A stretch of DNA of 64,000 nt from Trochalopteron elliotii (GCA_024734555.1 JANPWX010020150.1:2453809-2517808); one strand, 5' to 3'; shown: positions 22,183 to 34,825, counted from the stretch's first letter. Numbers and translations are program-made. The notes: generated by a model not told the origin, from the sequence alone.

Positions 22183-22830
22183 TGTCTTTGTTATAGAGGA
22201 TACATAGCCAATTTAATATAAAGCAATTTTATTTTGCCATTGAAACCAATCTGGGACAGTCACACTAAAAGAGACAACTCCGATCCTGGGTATCGAGGTT
22301 GGGTGAACGCGGGGACGACCTCCAATGAACCGATCCCCTTCCATTCACAACACTCATGTTCAGGAAACAGTTTTTATACAGTTTTTTTTTCCCTTGCGGC
22401 AAGTTCATTGTTAGTTTTTGTCCAACACGCATATTCATATACTTTCTTTCTCTTGCTGCTAGTTTTCAAAACCTTTTCAGGCACAGTCAAGGTTTTGAAT
22501 CGAGTTCCAAGAATTTGGCATTGGGGTGCTGATACGTGACATCTCCAGGTCTTCCTATCTCAGATCCATATCAGGTGTCGATCACCAGAAGAGTAACCGA
22601 TCCACCCTGATAGATGAGGCATCTCCTGTCCAGCCATTTCTTTTCTGTAGTAAATTTGGACTTCGCCCTGCTGTTGTTTTGTATTCTTACAGTTGCAAAT
22701 TAGTCTCTCTTTCCAGCTGCCAGAAAAGTTTCTACAGTTTTTAGAAACCCTAACTTGAAACACAATTTTATTTTATAACATATACCACACTTAGCTTGAA
22801 GCATGAATTTATTTTATAACATATACCACA
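22183..22830 (-). mobile_element. Solo LTR inserted in a CR1 (648 bp)
   Basis: The unit lies exactly between two halves of one CR1. On the minus strand it starts TG ('tgtggtatatgttataaaat') and ends CA ('ctataacaaagaca'), has a TATA-like motif at about 22380-22371 ('tgtataaaaac') and an AATAAA at 22233-22228, consistent with U3-R-U5 order. Its minus-strand 5' end carries a direct duplication of about 36 bases. No clear target-site duplication is visible beside it, and no internal retroviral genes are present. Subfamily not assigned. Confidence 0.75.
22754..22830 (-). repeat. Direct duplication of the LTR terminus
   Basis: Two similar 36-base units, 22754-22789 and 22795-22830, share 'tttattttataacatatacc' plus 'aca' exactly and differ at a few upstream bases. 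Each ends in 'ccaca', the form expected at an LTR edge. Confidence 0.85.
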
Positions 22831-23087
22831 GCTTCAAACTGAAAGTAAGTAGGTTTAGATTAGATATCAGGAAGAAATTCTAAACTGCTGAGATGGTGAG
22901 GCCCTGGCACAGGTTACACAGAGAAGCTGTGGCTGCCGCATCCCCAGAAATGTTCAAGGCCAGGTTGCATGGGGCTCTGGGAAAACTGGTCTAGTAGAAG
23001 GTGTTCCTGCCATTGGCAGGAGATTGAAATTATATGATCTTTTAGTCTTCTTCCAGTCCAAACCATTCTGGGATTCTGTGACAATTG
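22831..23087 (+). mobile_element. CR1: CR1 LINE, 3' part of the split copy
   Basis: Resumes with 'gcttcaaactgaaagtaagtaggtttagattagatatcaggaagaaattc', then 'ggccctggcacaggttacacagagaagctgtggctgcc', 'gttcaaggccaggttgcatggggctctgg' and the terminus 'aaaccattctgggattctgtga'. This is the rest of the 3' UTR, colinear with 21930-22182. Confidence 0.92.
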
Positions 23088-25890
23088 AATCATGGAAATG
23101 GTTGCATTGCTGTTGAGGACTATCTTTTCAGTTGTGAGTTTCTAAGAAGAGAAGACAGGAGATGAGAGGGTCATTCTCTTTTTTGTACCACGGAAATAAG
23201 GGGCTCAAATGCTTTAAGGTGCTTCTCTGTATCCAGATAATAAAACAGATGAAGGAGGTGGTTTCTTTATTGAAACATTTCCTTACCCTGTACCTCTTTG
23301 AAGAATTCATTTATAATCAGACATTTTTGAAATTTAAGTCCTATGTTTATGGAGTAAGTGTAATAGCTGAGGTTAAATACCAAGGGACTCCCTAGGCTGT
23401 GGAGTCATTAATGCTATCCTGCTGCCTGCAAGACACACTCCAGCTACAGAAATATGTGAAATTCGGAACACCAATTTCTTTTCTTTTCTTTCTTTGGATC
23501 CCTTCCAAATTCACCTCTCTCTTCTCTCTCTGGATGCAAACCAAAGACAGTAGATGATGCAGTGTGTATCCTCAGGAGCACCTCTGCAGATTAAACGCTC
23601 GCAGCTATTGTGCATCCAAAGTCTCTGATGAAAAATCCTTTCTGTGACAGAGGAAAATTCAAAATCTAAATACAAAATGGAGCCAAATTACCTACTCTTG
23701 CTACAGGAAGTCCAACATATCATTACAAACTGCTTTACTTGAGCATGTCCCATTTAATGTGCCTGGCATGAAAAAGTAAAAAAGATGAGAGAAAAAGAAA
23801 AAGACAGAAAACAAAAGAAAAGAAAAGTAGGGGTTTTTGTTTGTTTGTTTGTTTTTTAATCTCTGGAGCAGGTAAGAAATGGACATTATAATTATTGGGG
23901 TTTCCAGATTCTGGTCAGGACTGTGGGAGCCAGAGTTTCATATTAAGATGAGATAAGGGGGTCTGAGCCACTGAGTTTCCCCTGGAGTGGCCCTGGTAGC
24001 TATTTCAGAGGCAAGCACAAGAAATCCTGCAAGAGGCAGATATGGAATAACTGGCCTACAGGGAAGTTTCTTCCTCAGCTTCATTATTTAGAGGCTAGCT
24101 AAAGTCTCTAAGCAGGAGAATTTATATCCTGGGACCAAGCAGTGCTGAGAAAGAGCTCCTGGTCTCTGTCTGGATTGTGAAGTGGCTTCTCAGGCAAGAA
24201 ATATCCTGGGAAATCTCTTTGCTGTCAGAAATCAAGGTGTGGTCAGGTCTTCTGGAGTGTGCACAGTTCTCCAAAGGAGCTCAGCACTTCCAAAGGATCA
24301 GGGTGGGTCTCCTTATGGCTCTGCAGAAGGGGCTATGATAGCTCCCATCTGTGGCTGGCTGCTCTGAAATACAGAAAATGGGAATCTGGCATCAACCTGT
24401 CCCTGTTCAGCTTTCACCGTACCATTAAGGGTGAGCTTTGAACTGCAGGTCCCTCATTTCCCATGACATCCTGAGTCAGGAAACTCTCTAAGGATGGTCA
24501 CTTTGACAGGTAGAACCTGGAACTGGAGTGGGTGCTGAGGAGAGTGGGAAGCACAGAGGAGACAGAAGCGGGGAGGAGATACGAAAATGCTAAGGATGGC
24601 CAGCCAGTGACATGAGGGAAATATTTTCTTTATGAAAGAAAATATTAAACCAATATTATTTTCTTTTTATATTTAATCAAAAAGAGATTTTCCAAAACTA
24701 TTTGTAATTGAATTTTTGAGAACTTGGTGTATAGCTAAATGAGTATATTTAAATCAATTCCAAATGTCATCTGCTTGAACTAAGTGAAGACATCTTTAAG
24801 AAACTATTTTCTTCTTGTCTTCATAAAATAAGACAGAAAAAAAAACCAAGTAAAAACTGAAATGAAGTAACAAATGAAACAAAACAAAACCCCCCAGAAC
24901 AGAACGAACAAATAACTTTCCTTCTTCCCTGAAATTAACCTCAAACACAATCTTTCAGTACAACAAAAAAGTTCTGCAAGTTCTGCAAAAGTTCTTGACT
25001 AAAGAACCCATGTTTTTCTTGGGAAAACATGTATAGACAAACTTACACAAGCCAAACTGATAAATACAATTGGGCTGCTGTGTGTTAACTCAGAGCTGAT
25101 CTATTTAATTTCAAATGTGCCACAGGAACATATGTGTGCAGTGAGTGCTGGCTACCACCTGCCATAACTTGCTGCATCTCCTGAATTGCAGCTCTAGGCT
25201 GGGCAGTGCAAGTGCATGTAGGCTGATCTGGGCTGCTCTGTTCTTGCTTCTGTCTTTCCAGCTGTGAGATCACCAGCTAATGGTGACAGGCTGTGCCCAA
25301 GGAAGGCAGGACATGCTGTTCCTGGCACAGAGTTGGAATTAGTATAAGCCTTCTGAATCCAAGGGCCATGTTGTGATAGGATATTGCAAAAAAAAAAAAA
25401 AAGAAAGGAAAAGGTAATTTAAAATGCTGGTTATTTACTTGAAGCAAGAACTTTTGAGACGATTTCCAAGACTACATCTGAGCATCTTCCAGTAGTTAAT
25501 TATGAATTTGAACAAGTGATCCAATCTCTCTTTCATGATTGCTAATTTGGGATCTGGGTCACAAAACTGAACACAACCCCCTGGGAGTCACTGACTCTGA
25601 CAAACTCAACCCTACTGGGACATTTCTTCATGCAAAAGCCAAGCAGATGAGTGGGATGAGGCATGACATGAGCAATTCATCCCACCCAGACGTCATGGAG
25701 ATGATAAATCCATACCTATATCTCTGTGTTGGAAGGCAGCTGGATACAAGGATGGATTCTGAGTACTTTTTTTTTTTTTTTGGATAAAAATGTCTATCTG
25801 TAAAATGGCTCATGTACATTTAGGTTTGTCTTTAATGTTTCTTGGGGTGGGGTGTCTGTGCTCCTCATCCTCTCTAATTATTTTAATCAG
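23088..25890. other. Unique noncoding sequence with short simple repeats
   Basis: No gene recognised. Simple sequence includes a GTTT run near 23834-23856, an A/C-rich patch near 24835-24915, an A run at about 25388-25402 and a T17 run at about 25767-25783. Confidence 0.5.
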
Positions 25891-26240
25891 GAGCTTGCCT
25901 GCACCACACCATTCATAACTGCCTGGGAGAGCTGTGACAAGTAAATTTCAATCTCTCAGTGGAACTGATATTCTTAGAGCTGCAGGAGCAGTCATCATGA
26001 AGGGGAAATCTGTGAATGCCAATAAATTATTGAAGAAAGCTGGAGAAATATTTCCTTCTGTTGACACATTGGCATTCACCTTTGGGAATGTAATCATGGG
26101 AAAGGTAGGCAATCTTTTGTCATTGGAACCTTTGCTCAGAGAATTCAGTCTTTTTAAAACCATAGTAAGGAGACTGCAAGCTCTCAACATGGAAGGGATA
26201 TTCAAGATATGGGACATTTGAATCATCTGTGCACAATAAA
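25891..26240 (+). other. Unproven exon-like segment or small ORF
   Basis: A 95-codon frame (25934-26221) is the least repeat-like open frame in the window. The translation opens MTSKFQSLSGTDILRAAGA and includes GEIFPSVDTLAFTFGNVIMGK; I recognise no family. Two readings are possible. A single exon would end at the TGA at 26219-26221, with AATAAA following at 26235-26240. A spliced exon could run 25891-26104, between a pyrimidine-rich stretch ending 'ttttaatcag' and the donor-like 'aaag/gtaggc'. There is no visible signal peptide, membrane segment or repeat. Chance remains the more likely explanation, since such frames occur in tens of kilobases of noncoding DNA. Confidence 0.2.
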
Positions 26241-27017
26241 ACATGCTCCATGAAAGAACATGAGGTTTTAGGGCATAAACCCCTCCAGCTCCCTAACCCT
26301 ATGGGCCTAGATCTGCCCAGGAGTGGGATAGTTTTCCATGAATAAAGGAAGGCAGCCTTGAAAAGGTCAGTGCATAGTCATGAAAGAATGTGAAACTCAG
26401 ATGAGGATGGGAGGCTGAAGCCAAGACAGCCTGTTACTCTAAGACAGAGAATGAGCAAGGGCATATCTACTGGGGAGGACAATTCCTTCCCTTGTGGACT
26501 GTACCTCAGGGAATGGCTGGGAACAAGACTGGAGATCTGGGATTGTTCAGGAGCTGCTTCTTCTTGCCTGGAACTGTGTCCCTCCCACCTTCTGCCATCA
26601 GTGACAAAAACAAAGCTTTCCAGACCCAGCAACAAGGAGCATTTGTTCCTCTGAATTTTGAATTCTGTTTGGAAAGCCATCAAATTAGCACTGATGTTTT
26701 ATTCCAACATCAGAAACGGCAGGGAAAAACACCCAGGAGCTCCCTGGATTTAAATCCACAAAATCAGCTCCAGTTTTTTTTAGAAAAGATGAGTGAAAAC
26801 TCCCCCTCCCCAGCATCATATTTGGCTCAAATCACCAATTTACCGGTTTACAAAAATCTAAAACTGCCCCTCCGGCAAATTAAGGGATTACGTCAATCAT
26901 TCAAGTCCAGTCTACCTGACAACAGCACGCAGCAACAGGGCAAAAGGTTTGATGCTCTGCTGGAATGTGATAAGGAGAAAATGCCAAATGACACATAGGC
27001 AAAGTTATTACCAGTGA
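26241..27017. other. Unique noncoding sequence
   Basis: A 168-codon frame at 26492-26998 has no low-complexity cause but also no domain, no conserved motif and a Gln/Ser/Leu-rich composition. I treat it as a chance frame. Confidence 0.45.
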
Positions 27018-27400
27018 GATGAAGACAAACTGGAGAGAGTTCAGAGAAGTGCAGCAAAAATGATTAGAGAGCTGGAGGGGTTGATTTACAAGGAAAGTTT
27101 TACAAGAACAACTGTCAATATGCACAGCAGGGCTGAGCAACATCTGAGGGGGAGAGGGAGCCCATTGCAAACATCTGAACAGCACAAACACCCAGGGAGG
27201 AACAAAATTACCCCAGGGGGAAATAACTAGGATAATGGGTTGAAATTAAGAGAGAGAAGATAAACATCAAAATAACTTCTCAGTGGAAAGACTGTAGAAT
27301 AATCTAATATGGGAAGACGTGGAAGTCCAAACCAAACAAGCTATAAATTCCTTCCCAGAGACTCTGCAGATATAAGCATCAGGAACAATTAGCTTTAGAA
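27018..27400 (+). mobile_element. CR1: Older CR1 LINE fragment
   Basis: 'gacaaactggagagagttcagagaagtgcagcaaaaatgattagagagctggaggggttgatttacaaggaaag', then 'gagggggagagggagcccattgcaaac', 'ataactaggataatgggttgaaatt' and 'agactgtagaataatctaa' follow the order of an older CR1 subfamily ('agagcaacaagaatgattagagg..'). Divergence is greater than in the other copies here, so insertion is older. Confidence 0.75.
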
Positions 27401-30192
27401 ACCCAATATTTCTAAGCAATAAGTATCAAAGCTTTCAGGGGAAGCCAGGTGTGAGAAGCCATTTAAAAAGGATGGTTTCCAGATAATTCAGTGACAACAT
27501 TCTTGCTGCTCAAAACTGTATCAGGGAGGAGATTGAGAAGGCTCCAACTTTTAGTGTAATGCATGAAGTGAGCATGCTGGAAACCCCCAAAAGTGCAGTT
27601 TTGGCAATGTGGTCACTATCATACTCCCTGATGAATAGTTTTCCAGTTGAGATAGTTGGTCTAAATTTGCCTCCAGTCTGGAGTGACTGGAAATCAACAC
27701 CAGATAATGGCTGCTTGGTAAAAGGTGTGACATGACTTAATGCACTCAGCTGAATTTCTACTGGCTATTGGACATGTGCTCACACTAGAAATGCTTCGAA
27801 CAGCAGGATCAGCATTAAATTAATGTGTACACTGACAATCTTGCCAAAGGAATCCAGAAGGGGGTGGACATTAGTAATGAATTGCATGCTCACCTTTGGT
27901 ATGAAGTCATTAGCAAGGTAAACTTTACCTCATGGGCTCTGAACCTCATCTTTACCACCCCTTCACCCGACTCCTATGTGGGATTTCAGATTGCAAAGCA
28001 AACAGTTTAGCATATTTCCTCAGCATACTAGAAAAATCTGTAATTAAGGAAAAAATTGCATTACAGTAAATTTGTTTTCCAGGCACTATTATTTTTTAAA
28101 TTACTCTTTTCAGGCTGTTTCATGAGCAGGACAGGCATGAGCAGTTTGTTGTATGTGAGCAAATACATCTGGTTGTACAGAAGGTAGTAATAGCTGCAAT
28201 GACTGAGGAAGTGGCATGGGAATCTCTTACAGAGTAGTATTTGAAGGTCTGGCTGAGTAAAGCCACTTATGCCATTTCTAGTTTATTGTTGTTACACTTT
28301 GGTGTGGCTTTCAGTAATTTATAGGGGTGTTTGTTGAGTTCATGAGCTCTTGAGACCTGCATCCAATAAAATAGTGATGTACTTTCTCTTGACTGAAGGC
28401 AGAAGCATATATCATTGCATGCAGTGGGTCTGATATCATTTTATGCCAGTTGGGGAAAAAGGCTGTAAGGCTCTAACTTAGTCAAAAGAAGTGGAAAAGT
28501 GGAAAAAAAAAAAAAAAGAAAGTCAATAAAGGACACTGCAGTGTGAAGGGCACTGTTTTGTTTCTAGTTTCTTCAGCTTGACACATTAAGTTAGCAAGCA
28601 AAGAATTTGGTAGGTTAATCTTATCCTTTTCTAGAAGATCCCATATTAGTTTATGATCTCTTTCTGAGCTTGATATAAAGCCATGGAAGTTAATGAGCAG
28701 CTCTTAGACTTACCATTATTTATATACGCATATATATTTCCATAAATTTTCATCTGTATTTTAACATTTCCAAGATGGAGAGTACTAATCCTTTATGTCC
28801 TTGCAGTGTTAACAACAATATCCTTTTAAATTTAATTAACGTTTTAAAAAGTTGCCTCTACCTCAACCATTAGCCTCTTCCCCTCTATCAAACAATAACT
28901 GATGAATAAGACTTGGTTGATTAGCTGTACAGAATAGAAAAAAAAAACACAAAAGGAGTGAAGTCTATTCTTAAAATAGCTCCTTTCTTTTTACTAGACT
29001 AGTCTAGACATTCCACAGCCAGCATGCAGAACAATCCCATCATGTAGAAAACAATGAAAAAAGAATACCGGTTTCTAGAGTGACATCTGTATGAAATAAA
29101 TATAAAAGTCTCCTCACAAAAGACAAAGCCAGCAGTGCCTTTGCTGGCTTTCTCAGAAGTCTCAGCTCACTCTCACATCAAGCAAAAGGACCCAGAGGCC
29201 TCTCTGATGTCATCTCACCCAGTGGCACAGCCCATAAGAGTGACTGAAAGACAATCTTCCGATGTAGCATGATGGGATCCCCACTAAGGACATCCCAGCT
29301 CATGACCTCACAGCTGCCAAGGCTGGGACAAAACTGATGGGGCTTTGCACATCCGTGTGAAACACCAGGTGATTTCAGGGAAGCAAATAGTACTTTTGGA
29401 CAAATATTCCCATTAATTTTCCCTTGCTCTGGGACGCTGTGGTGGTAAGGCATAACTTGCTCACCATTTTGGGCTCCTCTGTGACATGAGCAGAAGGTGG
29501 TGCTGGTGGGAGCACAGCCAAATCCTAGCAAGCTTGGTGTTGCCAGTGAGCTGTTCTGGCCACGGGCCATTTGAAGGGAGGAGGGGTGAGTGGAAACTTT
29601 TATTTTGTTTGTTAAATTCAGCTTGGGATTTCCCTGTGACTGCTACCAGAAGAAAGTGTTAGCATGTGAATTTTTTAACATAAACCCAGGGACTGTAGTA
29701 TATACCCTCACTGTCTGACTTCTGCGGAGATTTCTTTAGCTGACAGATGCTGCAGATGCATTTTCCAGTCCTAGATTGTACCTCACGGTGGCCCCAAAAA
29801 GGTTTGAGCATAAAAGTGGGGAGACCTTAAGAGAAAAGGGCTCATGTGTGGAGAAATCAGTTAGGGTTTCCAGCTTAAAATTTCTATTGTTAAATCAGTT
29901 TTAAGAAAGAAAGGGATCATAATTCAAAAGAAAGGTCATCTTTGATCTGTCTCTATCTCCTTGCTTTCTTCTTACTTGCTTTGTTCAGGAAAGGAATAAA
30001 ACCCACATTATTACTCAGAAGTAAAGCCTTAAAGGGAGCACAGGATATTACGGACAGTCCAGCTGTATTTTCCCTCTCTGTCTAAAATCAGGGAGCCTTT
30101 CTATTAACAACAGTGAACACACCTAAGTACAAATAAATGTTGCCTTGAAGAACCCGTAAGACAAATGTGGAGAGAAGAAAGGAAGCTGCTGC
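27401..30192. other. Unique noncoding sequence
   Basis: No gene recognised. A 16-base A run lies near 28501-28516. A 130-codon minus-strand frame at 29178-29570 shows no family features. Confidence 0.5.
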
Positions 30193-30295
30193 TGAGATGT
30201 GGAACTGAGGCGCAACAAGGTTAAGTGGCTTTCTGGAGGTCGCTCTGGAAGCCTAAGATCGAGCTAGGAAGAGAACAAAACTCTTCTGAGTCATC
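30193..30295 (-). mobile_element. MIR/CORE-SINE-like fragment, antisense
   Basis: 'gagatgtggaactgaggcgcaacaaggttaagtggctttctggaggtcgctctggaagcc' resembles the reverse strand of a MIR-type SINE ('gaaactgaggcacagagaggttaagtgacttgccc'). Old and diverged. Confidence 0.5.
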
Positions 30296-30360
30296 ATCCC
30301 CTGACAAGCCCATCCTTCTTCTTTTCCGGCTAAATGGAATAATCCTGCATTGGTTGTGGT

Positions 30361-30412
30361 ATAATGGTCTACATGACCGGGTAGGTCTTTTCCATTTCCA
30401 ATGTCTATGATG
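30361..30412 (+). mobile_element. CR1: CR1 LINE 3'-terminus fragment
   Basis: 'atggtctacatgaccgggtaggtcttttccatttccaatgtctatgatga' resembles the CR1 3' end ('ggactagatgacctgtaggtccttttccagcc..attctatgatt'). About 50 bases remain. The wording is close to the fragment at 525-592. Confidence 0.5.
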
Positions 30413-33400
30413 AGAGTAATTCTGCTTAATGGGGATGCAGTCAGCTGGTGCCAATGGTTAAGTGTTGCTTAACCAGGTGTTAAATAGGTATGAAATTCCA
30501 AGCTCTGGGCTTTGAGTGCAGAAGTTGCCAAATGAAAACGAAAATAAAATAAAATAAATAGCAAAAGGGAAGGGAAAAAAAAAGAGAGAGAGAGTGAGTA
30601 AAGGAAATGCCCTGGAGTATCAGATCCATGTGCTTACATACATTCAGTCTGTTGTTTTTCTTCTACTTCCATATTTCTAAGGGGGTTCAAATAGCATGTT
30701 TACTTAATAAGGTTAACAGACTATATAACCCAGCTCTATTTAAGTACAGTCCTCTTCCTTTCTCTTTTTTTTTTTTAATGCATGCAATAGCTGGGGTTTT
30801 TTTATCATCTATCATTTTCTTTTACAATGTCACCTTTAACTTGCTGCTGAAACCCACAGTTCTAGTGAGCTCTGCTTTCCCTGTGATGTGTTTATTTAAT
30901 GTGTATTAAGAGAACTAGCAATTGTATGCAGGCATGAGGCAGGTAACATTCTGTGTCTTTGTCTTAAGTTATTTCCTTAACACTTTTTTTACTGTCTTAG
31001 CATTTTCTATAGAAAGTATATCTTATGTCTTTATACATGTTAATTTATATACTTTTTCATGTGATATAGTATTTGTGGCCCATCATCATCAACTTTTTTT
31101 TTCTTTGTTTAGTGGGGGAATCTCACAAACCCCTTTTCTTTCTGCTGAGGAATCTCACACTGGTCCATTTCTCACATTTCTTCCTTTCATTACTTTAAAG
31201 TTTGATACATCTGAAATCCATAAATTATTTCACAGCCATCAGTGTTTCTTCCCAGGTTAAATTATTTAATGGCATTGTTTTATTGAAAGGTTCAGATTAG
31301 CTGCTGACACTTATTGACAGGAAGAAACACATCGTTCCACAGAGATAAAACATACTTTTTATTAAAGAAGGGAGTAGGCAGGATTGGGTTCCTGTTTTCT
31401 TCTCACACAAGGAGGAGGAGGAAATTAAGACATTTGGCCCTTTAAATGACAGTGTGCATGGAGACATGTAGCACTGTCTTTCATTCTCTCCCTTTCCCTC
31501 TGGCTCTGAGAGCCTTATTTCAACATACTCATTTCACTTCCTCCATCCCTCAGGTTCTACTCTTAATCACCAACAGTAATTGCCCCGCAGAGAGTGGAAG
31601 ATTAAGGGATTGCAGCTGAAGAATGAAGGTCTAGGCTTTGATTTCAGTGGGTTTCATTATGTGGCTGGAGATGCTTTCCCAAGGATCTCCAAAGCCTGGC
31701 AGTCACAGCACTCCCCTGTCCTCAACCAAACCCATACTGGAAGAGTTTCCTTCTGGGTCAGGACAAGAGCAATACTACACTGACTTATATTCTAGCTTTC
31801 CTTGACAAACAGCAGTTTGACCCCAGGCTGCTTCAGGAATTTTTTTGTGAAATGCACAAGCAAACCCAACCAAAACCAAAACCAAAAACCAGCAAAACAT
31901 AACAAAACACAAAACTCTTATTGACAGCACTGAGTCCACAGTCTCAATCAAAAGAAAAATAAAGCACACACATGCAAACACATACTCATATATATGTATG
32001 CACCTCCGTATACACAGAGCAAGAATTCATTTACATAAACAGTCATGCTATTGTAGCAAACAACACTCTTCTCCCTTGATTTCAGCAGACTCTTTCTACT
32101 TTCACTGTGCAAAATTCGACATTTCACTGCAATGCTACAGAGAACAGAACAAGTCTTCCTCAGGAGGGTGTAATGAATTCAGTGTTCTTGTTGATTTTTT
32201 CAGAATTTACCTTGGAAGAACTGACTGAATTTGGGGATTTACCCCAAATCACTTACAGAAGCAGCAGAACAGATACCCAAAGGATGTAAAAAGAGGTGGT
32301 GAGGCTGTGTTCTGTCCCAGCGTGGCTGTGTGTCCTCATGGAGAGGGGTGTGCCAGGGTGGAAAACGCCTTTGGGGTGTTTTTGATCTCTGCAAAGGAGA
32401 GGGCAGATGATGTTCTCTGCAGGACAGGAAAGCAGTGGTGGAAAAGGCACCACTGGCTGGCCTAGGCATCTCTTTGGGATCCCAGCCTCAATCCATGGGA
32501 CCTAGTTTCGTTTCCATCATTATCAAATAGACAGGAGGAGGGTCAGTACAGTCCCCTACCAGTATCTCCTACACCTGGCACATTTTGAATTGCTGACTTC
32601 TGCCTGCATGATTTATCTCTGCCCAAATAATTCAAATCTGTAAATAGCTGGCAGTACAAAAAATTATAAAGTTCACGATGGCTTTGCAACAAGTATGTTG
32701 CTGCAAACCACCTCTTGCATAAAACTTTGATGCTGAAATCCCCTGATCACCAAAACACAGTGAGGAAAATACATAAATGCATTAGTGACAGCCCTTTGGA
32801 CTCAAGAAGGCATGAAAAAAACCCAGCCTGAAACTATTGTACACAATTTTATCCTTTCTTTTGATCCAGGGGACATTTTCGTTAGTAAAAGGATCTTTCA
32901 GGCAGACATTTCAATGACATTTTTACTACAAAGATTTTTTTTCTTTGCAAAAATTTGTGCAAGGGTCTGGAAAATAGTTTTATTTGAGCATCTATGAGAC
33001 TTTTTTTGTCCCTTTGTTTGTGGAGGGTTTTTTTGGGGGGGGGGAGGGAGGGTGTTTTTATTGTTTTTTTAATTAAGAAATTAAAAAATAAGAAAGAAAA
33101 GAAGACAGTTTGTTCATGAGGCTTCTGGTAGACGCAGTCAAGTTTCCTCTCTGAAAAGTACAAAGGCTTGATGCTGTGTGCTCTGTTTGTGTGAAAGAGC
33201 TACATACTGGTGGAGCCAGTTCCAGACCCATTTTCTTTTTTTATGAGTCTTGTGAGAAATTCTACCCATAAGCAAAAGAAGCTCTCTTCCCCCATCATAT
33301 TTTCTTGAAAAAATAGAAGAACAAACCATAAAAAAACCCAAAAAACCCAAAGCAAAACCAGAACAAAGCATGTTTATCTGAAATAGTCCTAGTTCTGGCA

Positions 33401-34261
33401 TATGAAGAAAAGTGATCCCTGGGTAGTGGTCCAGCCCTACAAGAAGCCAAATTTCCTGTTCTCCTCCTGAGAGCAGAGGATGCAGCTACAGCCAAGCAAA
33501 GTGTCTGGGGTACATGCTGCCATGCAGGATGTGTCCCCAGTAAGAAAATTAGGGAAATGAAAGAGGTGGAAAAGGATGCTAAAGCTGCTGTCTCATTCTC
33601 CACTGATTATGTCTGTTCTCTCTCTGATCTGGAAGGAAAACATCTATATTTCTCTAGAACAACTTAATGTGTCTGTGATTGGATAATGTGCTTTACAGCC
33701 TTCTTTGCTATTCTCAGAAGAGGGCTCTAATGCCCTGCTTATGCGTAGGACACACACATCTGTGAGGAAAAATACTGTGTCCTTTGGTTTCATCTTGGAT
33801 TTGTCCGAAAAGTATCTCCCTGCCTGCAGCCTGCCTCACAGGAGCACGAGAGGAAAAAAGGGAGCAGAGCCCACATCTCCCTGGCTTTTAGGTTAAAAAT
33901 GACATTAATATGGCAAAGCTTCTTTCAGGACTTCATCATTTCCACCAGCGGAAACGAGACGAAGGCCCCAATCACATATGTGCTCAGACATGCAGAAGCA
34001 AATGCCAAAATGAATTAACTGGAATAGCTCTATTAATTTATGCCTCGACAGTAATGACCTTAAGACACAGAAGAATTATATATTAATTTGTTTCTAGTGT
34101 ATAATATTGCTAAGTTACCACATTTAGGAGAATACACTTCCCTCACCTCCTACTGTGGAGGTAAATGAGGCAGTGTCTGATGGTGACAAACCAGACTGGC
34201 TTTCCACTAGATGGCAGCTGGTGCCTGCACAACCTCCAGGCATATTTTGGTGCAGCAAATA

Positions 34262-34264
<3 letters not shown>
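30413..34264. other. Unique noncoding sequence with simple repeats
   Basis: No gene recognised. Includes an (AAAAT)n/(GA)n patch at about 30540-30600, A/C-only patches near 31857-31917 and 33325-33372, and a T/G-rich patch near 33002-33058. The stretch 33895-34110 is AT-rich with no simple repeats and is a candidate conserved noncoding block. Confidence 0.5.
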
Positions 34265-34301
<37 letters not shown>

Positions 34302-34311
34302 CTTCAGTGCT
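34265..34311 (+). repeat. Uninterrupted run of 47 T
   Basis: A pure T homopolymer of 47 bases, flanked by 'aaatactc' and 'cttcagtgc'. It could be the reversed poly(A) tail of a retrocopy on the minus strand, but no AATAAA lies within 35 bases on the higher-coordinate side. Assembly or sequencing length error is possible in such a run. Confidence 0.9.
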
Positions 34312-34825
34312 AATCATCTCACAAGCTGGAAAATGGGCCATTTCTCTCCTCCCTCTCCCCCTCTTTGTTGCTCAGTTATTGGGGAGGAATGGGAAAGAAT
34401 AAGGGGAGGGGGGGGATCACTTGACCGGCACGGTTTTGTATCAGTCCTCCATCTGCTGTGGAGCTGGCCTGATTTTTTTTAAGCCAACATTCCCTCTGTG
34501 CATGCAATGGGAGAGATAAGACTGTGTGTGTGTGACTTTGTGGGTGGATGTGGTCAGGGGGAGAGAGAGGGGCTGGGGCTGAGAAGTTTTTCCAGAGGGT
34601 TTTGAAGCAGGCATGGGCAGCAGGCTGAGCTCCTTGGGGAGGAAGTGTTTGTGTCCAGGTGAAGGGATGGGATCGGTGAGGGAAGGCCATGGGGTGAGAT
34701 GAGGAGGAGCACCCCTGCACAACACCCTGACATCTGCATCAGCCTGAGAGAAGCCAGAGCCACAGCCAGGGAGTTGTGTCCTAAAGTTTGAGATCACACA
34801 GTGAGGAACAGGCTTGTGAAAACAC
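34312..34825. other. Unique noncoding sequence
   Basis: Pyrimidine-rich then G-rich sequence with no gene. A 158-codon minus-strand frame (34441-34917) runs partly through the neighbouring CR1 fragment, so it is not a gene. Confidence 0.5.

Noticed and set aside
26492..26998. 168-codon plus-strand frame
   Set aside because: No recognisable motif and no initiation or splice context. It starts within unique DNA with ordinary composition, consistent with chance.
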